From Lunularia cruciata (taxonomy: Eukaryota; Streptophyta; Marchantiopsida; Lunulariales; Lunulariaceae): 64,000 nucleotides of DNA. The notes beneath the pieces are model-generated. The model was not told where the DNA came from. It saw only the letters and a program-made list of their open reading frames with translations, and did not search any database. Location: positions 15,538,243 to 15,602,242 of the forward strand of contig OX419761.1 of NCBI GenBank assembly GCA_948567375.1, read 5' to 3'. Both the position numbers and the translations under genes were made by a program. Of the stretch, positions 24,546 through 33,687 are shown in pieces (position 1 is the stretch's first letter; each line of letters opens with the position of its first letter).

Positions 24546-27500
24546 TCGCGAGACTTTCGAGTGTAATTACTTGTCCTAAAGAGCTCACGTCTGGCATATG
24601 GCTTAAATGATCACACTGTTGTATTGTTAGGTCTGTTAGTGCCGGCATTTGCCACAGCCAGTCGGGGAGATACTCAACGTTCTCACCCATCAACGTTAAC
24701 TTCTTTAGACATGTCAGCTGTCTGAGGCTTGTTGGTAGACTAGCAAAAGGCCCTATCTCTGAACATGCCAGCTGTCCAAGACACTCGGGTACTTTATTAA
24801 CTGACTCAGGTACAGACCTTTTAATAACCAAACTTTTTAGAGAGTTGACTTCCTCTAGTCTATCAGGTATAGGCTGAAGCGAGACACTCTCCTTTACGGA
24901 AAGCCACTTGAGAGATGTGAGTTGCCCTAAAGAATCAGGTAGGTTCTCAAGGGCCTTACATTCCACTATTTCGAGATCCTCAAAGCATCCCGATAAGGTC
25001 AATGTCTCAAGCAATCTCAACTGTCCCATGCTTGATGGTAGGTTCTTGATAGATGTGCATCCCATTGTGTTCAAAACTCTTAGAGATGCAAGTTGCCCTA
25101 AAGAATCAGGCAGGTTCTCAAGGGCCTCACATTTGACTATTTGGAGATATCTCAGCGCGGTGAGTTGCCCCAGGGACTCAGGTAAATATTTCAATCGGGG
25201 ACAATGCCGTACCTGCAAATCCTCAAGTGTCACAAATTGCCCCAACCATTCGGGGAGATCTTCGAAGCATCCAGACAAAGACAATTTCTCAAGCAATCTC
25301 AACTGTCCCATGCTCCTTGGTAGGTCCTTGAGGGATATGCATCCGTCTGTGTTCAAAACTTTTAGAGATGCAAGTTCCCCCAGAGAATCTGGCAAACTAC
25401 TGATGGTTGTACAACCTTTTAGGATCAAATTTGTTAAGGATTTGAGTTGTCCCATAGAGTTAGGCATGGCCCTGAGAGAGGTGCAACCCTCTATGGCTAA
25501 ATCTTTAAAAGATACGAGGTGGAGACGGTCAGGGATGGAAATGAGAGATGCGCACTCTTTTATGGTCAACTGTCTCAGAGATGCGAGTTGTCCCAGCGAG
25601 TCAGGGATGGCCCGGAGAGAGGTACAACCCTCTATGACTAAAACTTGAAGTGATACGAGGTGGAGAGGGTCAGGAATGGTTACAAGAGATGCACACTCTT
25701 TTATGGTAAATTGTACCAGAGAAGCGAGTTGTCCTATGGAGCGGGGTAGAACGACGAGGGATGGACACCCCTCTATCCGTAAATATTTAAGAGATGTTAC
25801 CTGTAAAAGGTCAGGAAAATCTCTTATAGACACACACCCTTTGATCGCTAGACTTTCTAGAAATGAGAGCTGTCCTATGGAATCTGGTAAAATATTGACA
25901 GAAACACAATCTTCAATAATTAATGCTTTAAGAGACGAATACTGCAAAGGGTCAACCACAAGATTATTGGATAAAGATCTCTTTATATCTAACCGTTGTA
26001 AATTTTTAAGCTGTCCCAGGGAACCCGGTATGATATCAGGAAACATACATCCTTCTATCTCTAACTTTCGTAGAGATATAAGATCGAAAAGAAATTCAGG
26101 TAAGCTATGAAGTGACACACAACCTTTAATGGTTAAGTTCCAAAGGGACTTGAGCTGTCCTCGAGAATTGGTGTTAGCCTGGTCATTGACGAGGGATACG
26201 CAACCGTCGATTATCAATCGTGCTAACGATGTTAATTGTCCAAGCGAGTGGGGTATAGTCTTGAGAGAAACACATCCTTGTATACGCAACGAATCAAGAG
26301 ATGCGAGTTTACCCAGCGACTCGGGTAACTTTTCGAGAGACTTACAATTGCTAATTACCAGATCTCGCAGACTAGTGAGTTGGCCCAAGGAGTCAGGCAG
26401 ATGAGTCAGGTAATCACATTGTCGTAATTCTAACTTGTCGAGTGCCGCTAGCTGTCCCAAGGGAACAGGAAGCTCCTTAAAGCGTCCACCTGTCAAGGTT
26501 AAGGACTCGAGAGATTTCAACTCCCCCATACCTGTCGGTAGGCTCGTAAAAATCCCTTCTACAGATAATTTTGTTAAAGCTTTCAGCAGTCCTATAGACT
26601 CGGGAATATTTATACATTTGCGCACGATCAGCGTCCGCAGAACCGTTAGTCGACTTAAACATTCCGGGAGTTTCCCCACGGAGCTATAATCCTCTATCTC
26701 TAAATATTCCAAAGAAGTAAGATCTCCGGGAAACTCAAAGGTCGAACCACTTACCCCTCCAAGGTTTGCAGGAAATAAATCCGTTCCGCCTGGGGACTCG
26801 TCGTCATCCCCGATACTTTGTGGTTCGAGGTTCTCTGTCTGCCCATGTTTCCATTTAGTATCTTCAGGAACAACCGCACCTCCAATCATTAAATGTTTCA
26901 GTCGTGTGAGTTGCCTTAGCAAAGAAGGTGAACATTTAAAGGTTTGACATCCCCGTAAATGCAAAGAATCCAGACATGGAAGTTGTCCTAACGATTGTGG
27001 TAAAGCTTGAAACCTACGACACAACTTTACTGTTAATCTTTGCAGATTGATAAGCGTATTTCCCGGTTCGCCGGAGGATGCATATTCCCCCAGTTTACGG
27101 TCTTCCCACAAGTATTTCAAAGAAGGGCACCGAGATACCTTTATTTCCCGCAATAATTCGAGCTCACCAAAACTCTCCGGCAACATCGTTAGTTTATCAC
27201 ACAAGTCTAAAGTAAACCTCTCAAGGGATGCCAATTGCCCAATCGTGTGAGGCAGCATTTCCAAATAAGGAAGGTCACCTAACGACAAATCCTTGAGGGC
27301 ATGCAGACCGCCGAACGACTCCCCTAGGCTCTCCAACCTCGGACACGAACATATATCTAGGGTTTTCAACCGTCGGAGGTCACCAAATCGATCAGGCAGT
27401 CTCTTCAGAACATTATATTTCTTTAACATCAATGTTTGGAGAGATGTTTGGAGAGAACACGTAGCCCCGAAGCTGTCCGGTAACTTTCTCAATGCGGGAA

Positions 27501-27981
27501 GGTTTACCATGGTTAATTTTGTGAGAGATTCGAAAGCTCCAAAGCCATCGGGCAACTCTGACAGTGCAGGAAGGTTTTCCAGGTGAAGTGTTGTGAGAGA
27601 ATTTAGTTGATTTGAAACGTGTATTGACTTTTGGTGCCAACTTTTGAAATTCAAGCAGTCCACTAACCTGAGGTCTCGCAACGATGCCAACTCCCAAATT
27701 GAAAGTGGAAGCTCTGCTATCTGTACATCTTGAAGATCCAATGGCTCCAAACATGGAAGACGACCGAAATTCCGCGGTAATCTTGTCAAGTCCCTGGCAT
27801 GAATCATGATAACCTTGAGATAATTCCATTCGTGAATGTTGCTTGGCAAAATGACCGAGCAATAATGATCAAAGATGAGAACAGCAAGTCTTGAGATAAT
27901 TCCATTCGTGAATGTTGCTTGGCAAAATGACCGAGCAATAATGATCAAAGATGAGAACAGCAAGTCGAGGAAGGCTCCCAA
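23860..27981 (-). CDS. LRR region of an NLR-type resistance protein, N-terminally truncated
   Basis: This 1373-codon open frame is composed almost wholly of LRRs of 23-24 residues (about 45-50) with the pattern LxSLxxLxIxxCxSLxxLPDSLGQL. Such arrays follow the NB-ARC domain in plant intracellular immune receptors. An acidic non-LRR stretch (DDDESPGG) interrupts the array at about residues 376-420. The last ~150 residues are irregular and end SKIITC. There is no signal peptide, NB-ARC, TIR or coiled coil in the frame. The first ~31 residues are an out-of-frame reading of a duplicated 76-bp segment, so the apparent start is not credible. The true frame comes from the upstream exon. Expression as a free-standing LRR protein is possible but unproven. 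Unit A holds a diverged paralogue of its end. Confidence 0.8.
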   Translation of the reverse strand: MGAFLDLLFSSLIIIARSFCQATFTNGIISRLAVLIFDHYCSVILPSNIHEWNYLKVIMIHARDLTRLPRNFGRLPCLEPLDLQDVQIAELPLSIWELASLRDLRLVDCLNFKSWHQKSIHVSNQLNSLTTLHLENLPALSELPDGFGAFESLTKLTMVNLPALRKLPDSFGATCSLQTSLQTLMLKKYNVLKRLPDRFGDLRRLKTLDICSCPRLESLGESFGGLHALKDLSLGDLPYLEMLPHTIGQLASLERFTLDLCDKLTMLPESFGELELLREIKVSRCPSLKYLWEDRKLGEYASSGEPGNTLINLQRLTVKLCRRFQALPQSLGQLPCLDSLHLRGCQTFKCSPSLLRQLTRLKHLMIGGAVVPEDTKWKHGQTENLEPQSIGDDDESPGGTDLFPANLGGVSGSTFEFPGDLTSLEYLEIEDYSSVGKLPECLSRLTVLRTLIVRKCINIPESIGLLKALTKLSVEGIFTSLPTGMGELKSLESLTLTGGRFKELPVPLGQLAALDKLELRQCDYLTHLPDSLGQLTSLRDLVISNCKSLEKLPESLGKLASLDSLRIQGCVSLKTIPHSLGQLTSLARLIIDGCVSLVNDQANTNSRGQLKSLWNLTIKGCVSLHSLPEFLFDLISLRKLEIEGCMFPDIIPGSLGQLKNLQRLDIKRSLSNNLVVDPLQYSSLKALIIEDCVSVNILPDSIGQLSFLESLAIKGCVSIRDFPDLLQVTSLKYLRIEGCPSLVVLPRSIGQLASLVQFTIKECASLVTIPDPLHLVSLQVLVIEGCTSLRAIPDSLGQLASLRQLTIKECASLISIPDRLHLVSFKDLAIEGCTSLRAMPNSMGQLKSLTNLILKGCTTISSLPDSLGELASLKVLNTDGCISLKDLPRSMGQLRLLEKLSLSGCFEDLPEWLGQFVTLEDLQVRHCPRLKYLPESLGQLTALRYLQIVKCEALENLPDSLGQLASLRVLNTMGCTSIKNLPSSMGQLRLLETLTLSGCFEDLEIVECKALENLPDSLGQLTSLKWLSVKESVSLQPIPDRLEEVNSLKSLVIKRSVPESVNKVPECLGQLACSEIGPFASLPTSLRQLTCLKKLTLMGENVEYLPDWLWQMPALTDLTIQQCDHLSHMPDVSSLGQVITLESLAIVECKALQNLPESIGNIAALERLVIKGCISLENIPDSLGQLAHLTDLHIEGCVGVKAIPDSLRQLHDLNYLHVDAYLATQVASVGQLRSLKSVTVAGEYSEDLLEALKLAQFSALNVLRLLRCDYFIQLPDLLRSTSLNNLFIGDDLFTEHEHDYLRDHFGLSNSARLARKKLGPRQYLEIHDFDRYGHRSTYFPVSMEQLMSLKYVHVTGQTSLRVLESLLSKIITC
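27814..27965 (-). repeat. Perfect 76-bp tandem duplication causing a frameshift
   Basis: Units 27814-27889 and 27890-27965 are identical over all 76 bases. Both encode LAVLIFDHY and SNIHEWNYLK, once in the upstream exon frame and once in the long LRR frame. Since 76 is one more than a multiple of three, the second copy puts upstream and downstream coding out of phase. The upstream frame ends at a stop (27869-27871) just inside the first-copy side. The same duplication is in the right arm. Confidence 0.95.
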
Positions 27982-28551
27982 CGTCCTCCTCTCGGATTGG
28001 CCAACAAGCTTCCTGTAACCAGCTTTCTTTCCCCTCTTCTTTCGAACAATTGTTCATGTGGAGCATGCTGAGGGGCCAAGGGAACCGCAATGCTTGATGC
28101 GAGTCTATCAGGTTCAGATCTCTCATTCTCAATAGACGTAAACTTCGTAGGTCGGAGAAACGCCCGTCGAAACAAGAAGAATTCTTCCTGCGCAACTTAG
28201 ATGCTCTCCTCAGATTCACAGCCACGGAATCCGACATGCCCATGAATAGTACTTGGAGTTCACGGTTGGTAGTTTTACCCTGCACAATTACAACAAATGA
28301 CTAATCACATGTACATTTTTCATACAGAAGAAAGAATCAAGGCTGATTTTGGATGTAGTCGTCCAACCATGAATGTGCCCGAGACTTTGTGGCTCCTAAA
28401 AACTATGGTTCAACAATCATCTTACCTTGTATTTGGCCAGAATATCCTCAATATCGCATGGTTGCCACACTCCTCTGCAAGACTCCACATTTTCTCCTAG
28501 TGGTCTCGAGATCCGCCTTCCCATATCCCTCGGTTGCCCGATGTATGTAAG
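27966..28551 (-). pseudogene. NB-ARC end and first LRR exon of the NLR gene, degenerate
   Basis: On the minus strand 28551-28426 reads YIGQPRDMGRRI, then GVWQPCDIEDILAKYK. This resembles the segment of plant NLRs that begins with the MHD motif (MHDxLRDMGR) and ends with the linker to the LRRs. A GT donor follows AAG at 28426. A 146-bp intron (28425-28280) ends in TTGTGCAG, and the next exon starts GKTTNRELQVLFMGMS in phase. It continues through LRSLRLLRMRDLNL and NNCSKEEGKESW to the 76-bp duplication. The MHD-equivalent reads YIG, and a stop (TAG) lies in frame two codons before it, so the NB-ARC side is broken. No P-loop or kinase-2 sequence is in the window. Confidence 0.7.
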
Positions 28552-28663
28552 CTACGGGGTATGGGTGTACTACAATGTATGATTCTAGCCGTTTGACAGC
28601 CCGGATTTGGATGAAAGACATGTCCACTAAATTCATCAAACTTAACTGTATTGACATTCCCTG

Positions 28664-29572
28664 GGATTGACTCCCTTTCTTAGTCATTTTGGTGCATCAG
28701 TTGAGGTTTTGATTGATCACGGAATAAAGTTCTTGGGGGAGTTTCAGATCTTATGTGACAAGGCTTTGATTGATCATCGTACTACATCCCAAGATCACCC
28801 GGAGGCAGATGGCTTAGCAGAGAGAGTGGTTCAGATGGTGAAGAGAGGATTGCGAAAGTATGGTTTGCAAAGAGGCCACTTGGGAGATTGGGATCTCCAA
28901 TTACCTTGGTTGGCCATGGGCTATCGGTTCAGCCGGCAAGCCTCCTTAGCATCCTTCTCTCCATACTTTCTACTCTATGGACGAGATCCAGATTTACATG
29001 CAGCTATTCGTTGAGATGCTACTGTAGTTTTGGACTTGGATGACCCCGATGTATGGATGAACGCATGTTCTCAGCGTGCCGAGATCTTTCGGAGAGTGAT
29101 GCCGATGGCCTTTGAGAACTTGGCGATTGCTCAACATAGAGATACTTTATGCTATGCTACCATTTGAGGAGGAGGTTATAGACCCTCTATCCGTCGATTT
29201 CATCCAGGCGACTATGTATATCTATAGCAGACAGCACCAACAACACTTGATGTTTCTATAGGTCGCACTATCTTGAGAGTGCGTGAGGTTTTGTCATCTG
29301 GAGTCCTTGTGTTAGAAGGACATGATGGTGTTGTTTGGAATGATCATGTGCGCAATTGTGCGCCATGCCACCTCCCAAACATTGATGGTACTATGGACCC
29401 AAGCTTGGCACTTGTACGTGCAGGCTTCAGGTGTATGTTATGCGGCTCTTTAGGTGGACCTGCTACTATGTTAGTGTGTGATAGCTGTTCGAGAGGATGG
29501 CATATGGCATGTATGACTCCTCCCCTCACGGTGGTTCCTCAAAGACAATGGTTATGTCCTAGATGTACTTGA
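28664..29572 (+). pseudogene. Ty3-type integrase C-terminal half fused to a PHD finger
   Basis: One reading frame from 28667 to 29572 (302 codons) keeps phase throughout but has three stops: TGA at 29012, TGA at 29165 and TAG at 29225. It contains the integrase core end, with the second catalytic Asp in LIDHG and the Glu in LAERV at near D35E spacing. LPWLAMGYRFS and YFLLYGRDPDL follow, then a GPY/F-like part (FHPGDYVYL, RVREVLSSGVLVLEGHDG). The end is a complete C4HC3 PHD finger: CMLC, 11 residues, CDSC, four residues, H, two residues, C, 14 residues, CPRC, then stop. Upstream pol is absent. It abuts the NLR remnant in opposite orientation. A chromodomain is the commoner tail in this position. 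Confidence 0.85.
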
Positions 29573-29741
29573 CCTATAGCTAGTTCATTCTTTATATGGT
29601 ATAGATTGTAGACAGGCGACTAACGATGGAGCTCCATAGCACCCGGCCTCTTGATCTTTGCCCATTAGAGGCTATACCATATACTTAGAGTAGATGGCTA
29701 TTTGGAGTTAGAGGGACCTAACCGCTAGCTAGGGGGGCGAT

Positions 29742-30272
29742 TGTGGCACTTTAGAGTCTATGTATGACTTATGTGTGAGTTGTGTTTCTATAGTGTATGA
29801 TGTTGACAGTGATGTATATACGCACGACAATTGTCACGCCATTTGTAGTTTCGCATCTAGCTGCTCAGACACTGGAGTTCCATTGGTAGTAGTTAGACTT
29901 ATTCTAGTAGTTTCTCAGAGACTACTTTCCGACAGTCAGATTTGGTGTTCAGGGTACTGACTTCACGGTGGGGCCCACCGTCACTTTGCACCGTTCGTAC
30001 CGTCGAGTGTGCCATCAGCGGGACCGTTAGGGTTTCAATGCTAGCTCGAGTCCATGGGGTATAGTTTAGAAGTGAGCTCCAGAGAGTTCACTTCTTTGAT
30101 GTTGAGCCTTCAAGTTACTGGTTATGGTGTACATAGACCGGCGAACGTCACCTGGATTCTCTATGCTTGAGTGGGTGTGGTTTGATTATAATCAGTGCCC
30201 AGTTGTTTGCAGTTTATAGAGTGACAGATAAAGTATTGATTTGAGTTGAGAGTGGTAAGCAATCTGATTATT
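29742..30272 (+). mobile_element. 3' LTR of the integrase-PHD Ty3-type element
   Basis: A purine-rich tract AGGGGGGCGAT directly precedes TGTGGCACTTTAGAGTCTAT at 29742, as expected for a polypurine tract and LTR start downstream of pol. I set the end just before a second LTR-like start at 30273, but no clean CA terminus is visible, so the end is approximate. A related, more degraded LTR is at 10824-11064. Confidence 0.7.
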
Positions 30273-30378
30273 ATGGCACTTTAGAGTTTATATATAACTT
30301 ATATGTGAGTTCTATTTCTATAATGTATAATGTTGACAGCGATGTATGTTGTGTAGCAATGTATATACGCATGATAAA
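30273..30378 (+). mobile_element. Second, diverged fragment of the same LTR start
   Basis: TATGGCACTTTAGAGTTTAT and the next ~90 bases repeat the LTR start at 29742, mainly with C-to-T and G-to-A differences and a short insertion (TGTTGTGTAGCAATG). It then leads into repeat R. Confidence 0.7.
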
Positions 30379-30479
30379 CCTCTCCTCCGATTACATAAGT
30401 TCCTCAAGTACAATGTCTTTGTCACTTAACCAGATATGCTAGAAAGAGATAACATTGACAAGATATTGCAGAAGCAACT

Positions 30480-31343
30480 TCAGGATCAACCGTTCAAAGA
30501 GCACCACCGTCCATGCACCATTTTGAGGCGTGCTTTGTGCTTTAGCAATTACAAAGCACACAATTTAAAGAGAGATGCTTCCGCATCAAGTGTCAAATAT
30601 AACCTGCAATCCACTACGAGAAATGAAAGTCAAATTTATATTCCTTATACTCTTGATATAAGCAAAAGACCTTTTAGCTTTTGATTCTCTCAAACTATCA
30701 TGTAGAGGTGGTGATCCTTAGCCACAATGTAAGGATCATAGTTTTGTAGAGATTGGTATTATTTCTGTCAGGTTATAATATTTACATGTTAATAGTAACA
30801 AAGTTAAGTATATAGATTATATTTTTCAGTTTCTGAAAAGAACTAACCGTTTTGAAATTTCATTTAAGACGTTTAGTGTAAGTATATTATTTATTTGTCT
30901 ATTGTACTTTTGAAATATACATACTTGGATTTCTATGAAAGTAGAAAAGTAGATATTCTTTATAGATATAAACGATAAAAATACTTCCAATTTTAAGTGA
31001 ATTATTTACGTTTTATTATTCAGTATTCTATAAAGGAATATCCAATATCCTCAAGGCATTATGAGTTTATTTTAAATATTTTAAAATTATGACAAGAGAT
31101 TTGAATGCTCTAAAAAATTGTCAAAAATAATATATATATCATTTTTGTTAAAAGAAGTGTAATTTGGAAAGCTTATTCTGTGGACGTCGACTACTTGAAT
31201 ATCCAAACTATTCAACCTTTAAGAAATTTATATATTTAGTCACTAGTTGTAATAATTGGAGAGAGAGGCTATCTTGCTTTGTCGATTTATCTGGTATTAT
31301 TAATCTAAGGAGCAATTCAAAGTTTTGCAGAGGTGGGAAATCT
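30480..31343 (+). repeat. Repeat R, copy 2 (truncated by the gap)
   Basis: It is collinear with 15331-16210, including the TGATCCTTA(9)TAAGGATCA hairpin at 30712-30738 and GGTATTATTAATCTAAGGAG near 31293. The left contig ends inside it. The right contig begins inside the mirror of this same copy. Confidence 0.8.
30696..31343. other. Unpaired sequence between left arm and gap
   Basis: These 648 bases have no mirror copy right of the gap. They are not unique, because they continue the second copy of repeat R (compare 15545-16210). The left contig therefore simply reaches 648 bases further into R than the right contig does. No gene is seen. Confidence 0.85.
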
Positions 31344-31543
31344 NNNNNNNNNNNNNNNNNNNNNNNNNNNNNNNNNNNNNNNNNNNNNNNNNNNNNNNNN
31401 NNNNNNNNNNNNNNNNNNNNNNNNNNNNNNNNNNNNNNNNNNNNNNNNNNNNNNNNNNNNNNNNNNNNNNNNNNNNNNNNNNNNNNNNNNNNNNNNNNNN
31501 NNNNNNNNNNNNNNNNNNNNNNNNNNNNNNNNNNNNNNNNNNN
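31344..31543. other. Assembly gap of exactly 200 Ns
   Basis: This run of 200 N bases separates the two mirror-image contigs. A round fixed length is a scaffolding placeholder, not a measured distance. Translations that cross it are meaningless. Confidence 0.99.
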
Positions 31544-31759
31544 GTTTGAGAGAATCAAAAGCTAAAAGGTCTTTTGCTTATATCAAGAGTATAAGGAATA
31601 TAAATTTGACTTTCATTTCTCGTAGTGGATTGCAGGTTATATTTGACACTTGATGCGGAAGCATCTCTCTTTAAATTGTGTGCTTTGTAATTGCTAAAGC
31701 ACAAAGCACGCCTCAAAATGGTGCATGGACGGTGGTGCTCTTTGAACGGTTGATCCTGA
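31544..31759 (-). repeat. Repeat R, partial mirror copy at the right contig start
   Basis: This is the reverse complement of 30480-30695. It starts GTTTGAGAGAATCAAAAG directly after the gap. Confidence 0.8.
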
Positions 31760-31860
31760 AGTTGCTTCTGCAATATCTTGTCAATGTTATCTCTTTCTAG
31801 CATATCTGGTTAAGTGACAAAGACATTGTACTTGAGGAACTTATGTAATCGGAGGAGAGG

Positions 31861-31966
31861 TTTATCATGCGTATATACATTGCTACACAACATACATCGC
31901 TGTCAACATTATACATTATAGAAATAGAACTCACATATAAGTTATATATAAACTCTAAAGTGCCAT
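31861..31966 (-). mobile_element. Diverged LTR-start fragment (mirror)
   Basis: Exact reverse complement of 30273-30378. Confidence 0.7.
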
Positions 31967-32497
31967 AATAATCAGATTGCTTACCACTCTCAACTCAAAT
32001 CAATACTTTATCTGTCACTCTATAAACTGCAAACAACTGGGCACTGATTATAATCAAACCACACCCACTCAAGCATAGAGAATCCAGGTGACGTTCGCCG
32101 GTCTATGTACACCATAACCAGTAACTTGAAGGCTCAACATCAAAGAAGTGAACTCTCTGGAGCTCACTTCTAAACTATACCCCATGGACTCGAGCTAGCA
32201 TTGAAACCCTAACGGTCCCGCTGATGGCACACTCGACGGTACGAACGGTGCAAAGTGACGGTGGGCCCCACCGTGAAGTCAGTACCCTGAACACCAAATC
32301 TGACTGTCGGAAAGTAGTCTCTGAGAAACTACTAGAATAAGTCTAACTACTACCAATGGAACTCCAGTGTCTGAGCAGCTAGATGCGAAACTACAAATGG
32401 CGTGACAATTGTCGTGCGTATATACATCACTGTCAACATCATACACTATAGAAACACAACTCACACATAAGTCATACATAGACTCTAAAGTGCCACA
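31967..32497 (-). mobile_element. 3' LTR of the Ty3-type element (mirror)
   Basis: Reverse complement of 29742-30272. It is preceded on the minus strand by the same purine-rich tract. No difference from the left copy was seen. Confidence 0.7.
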
Positions 32498-32666
32498 ATC
32501 GCCCCCCTAGCTAGCGGTTAGGTCCCTCTAACTCCAAATAGCCATCTACTCTAAGTATATGGTATAGCCTCTAATGGGCAAAGATCAAGAGGCCGGGTGC
32601 TATGGAGCTCCATCGTTAGTCGCCTGTCTACAATCTATACCATATAAAGAATGAACTAGCTATAGG

Positions 32667-33575
32667 TCAAGTACATCTAGGACATAACCATTGTCTTTGA
32701 GGAACCACCGTGAGGGGAGGAGTCATACATGCCATATGCCATCCTCTCGAACAGCTATCACACACTAACATAGTAGCAGGTCCACCTAAAGAGCCGCATA
32801 ACATACACCTGAAGCCTGCACGTACAAGTGCCAAGCTTGGGTCCATAGTACCATCAATGTTTGGGAGGTGGCATGGCGCACAATTGCGCACATGATCATT
32901 CCAAACAACACCATCATGTCCTTCTAACACAAGGACTCCAGATGACAAAACCTCACGCACTCTCAAGATAGTGCGACCTATAGAAACATCAAGTGTTGTT
33001 GGTGCTGTCTGCTATAGATATACATAGTCGCCTGGATGAAATCGACGGATAGAGGGTCTATAACCTCCTCCTCAAATGGTAGCATAGCATAAAGTATCTC
33101 TATGTTGAGCAATCGCCAAGTTCTCAAAGGCCATCGGCATCACTCTCCGAAAGATCTCGGCACGCTGAGAACATGCGTTCATCCATACATCGGGGTCATC
33201 CAAGTCCAAAACTACAGTAGCATCTCAACGAATAGCTGCATGTAAATCTGGATCTCGTCCATAGAGTAGAAAGTATGGAGAGAAGGATGCTAAGGAGGCT
33301 TGCCGGCTGAACCGATAGCCCATGGCCAACCAAGGTAATTGGAGATCCCAATCTCCCAAGTGGCCTCTTTGCAAACCATACTTTCGCAATCCTCTCTTCA
33401 CCATCTGAACCACTCTCTCTGCTAAGCCATCTGCCTCCGGGTGATCTTGGGATGTAGTACGATGATCAATCAAAGCCTTGTCACATAAGATCTGAAACTC
33501 CCCCAAGAACTTTATTCCGTGATCAATCAAAACCTCAACTGATGCACCAAAATGACTAAGAAAGGGAGTCAATCC
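32667..33575 (-). pseudogene. Ty3-type integrase end with PHD finger (mirror)
   Basis: Reverse complement of 28664-29572 with the same three in-frame stops and the same complete PHD finger (CMLC...CDSC...H..C...CPRC). The shared lesions mean the two arms share a common, already dead ancestor or are the same locus assembled twice. Confidence 0.85.
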
Positions 33576-33687
33576 CAGGGAATGTCAATACAGTTAAGTT
33601 TGATGAATTTAGTGGACATGTCTTTCATCCAAATCCGGGCTGTCAAACGGCTAGAATCATACATTGTAGTACACCCATACCCCGTAG

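Larger units (their letters stand above)
1..30695. repeat. Left arm of giant inverted repeat
   Basis: This arm is the reverse complement of 31544-60465. Paired positions sum to 62239 from about 16.0 to 30.7 kb, to 62242-62244 near 15 kb, to 62313-62314 from 7.2 to 14.5 kb, and to 60483 from 0.5 to 5.3 kb. Base 1 pairs with 60465, so the arm continues beyond the window. From about 16.8 to 30.7 kb I found no difference, and every reading frame I compared translates identically. Outward there are scattered substitutions, a 72-bp copy-number difference, a left-only 1.84-kb block and a patch at about 130-620 with visibly more mismatches. It may be a true palindrome or a duplicated haplotype contig. 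Confidence 0.97.

Noticed and set aside
24908-26404. Long plus-strand frames (246, 144 and 91 codons) rich in SCPxESG and PSI motifs, mirrored at 35835-37331
   Set aside because: They are antisense shadows of the LRR repeats. The periodic LPDSLGQL codons read backwards give periodic Ser/Cys/Pro peptides without stops.
28448-28687. 79-codon minus-strand frame overlapping the NLR remnant
   Set aside because: The NLR-like peptide (ending ILAKYK before the intron donor) is in another frame, so this frame is a shadow.
31164-31653. Open frames of 74-133 codons crossing the gap
   Set aside because: Most of their length is N, so the apparent absence of stops is meaningless.
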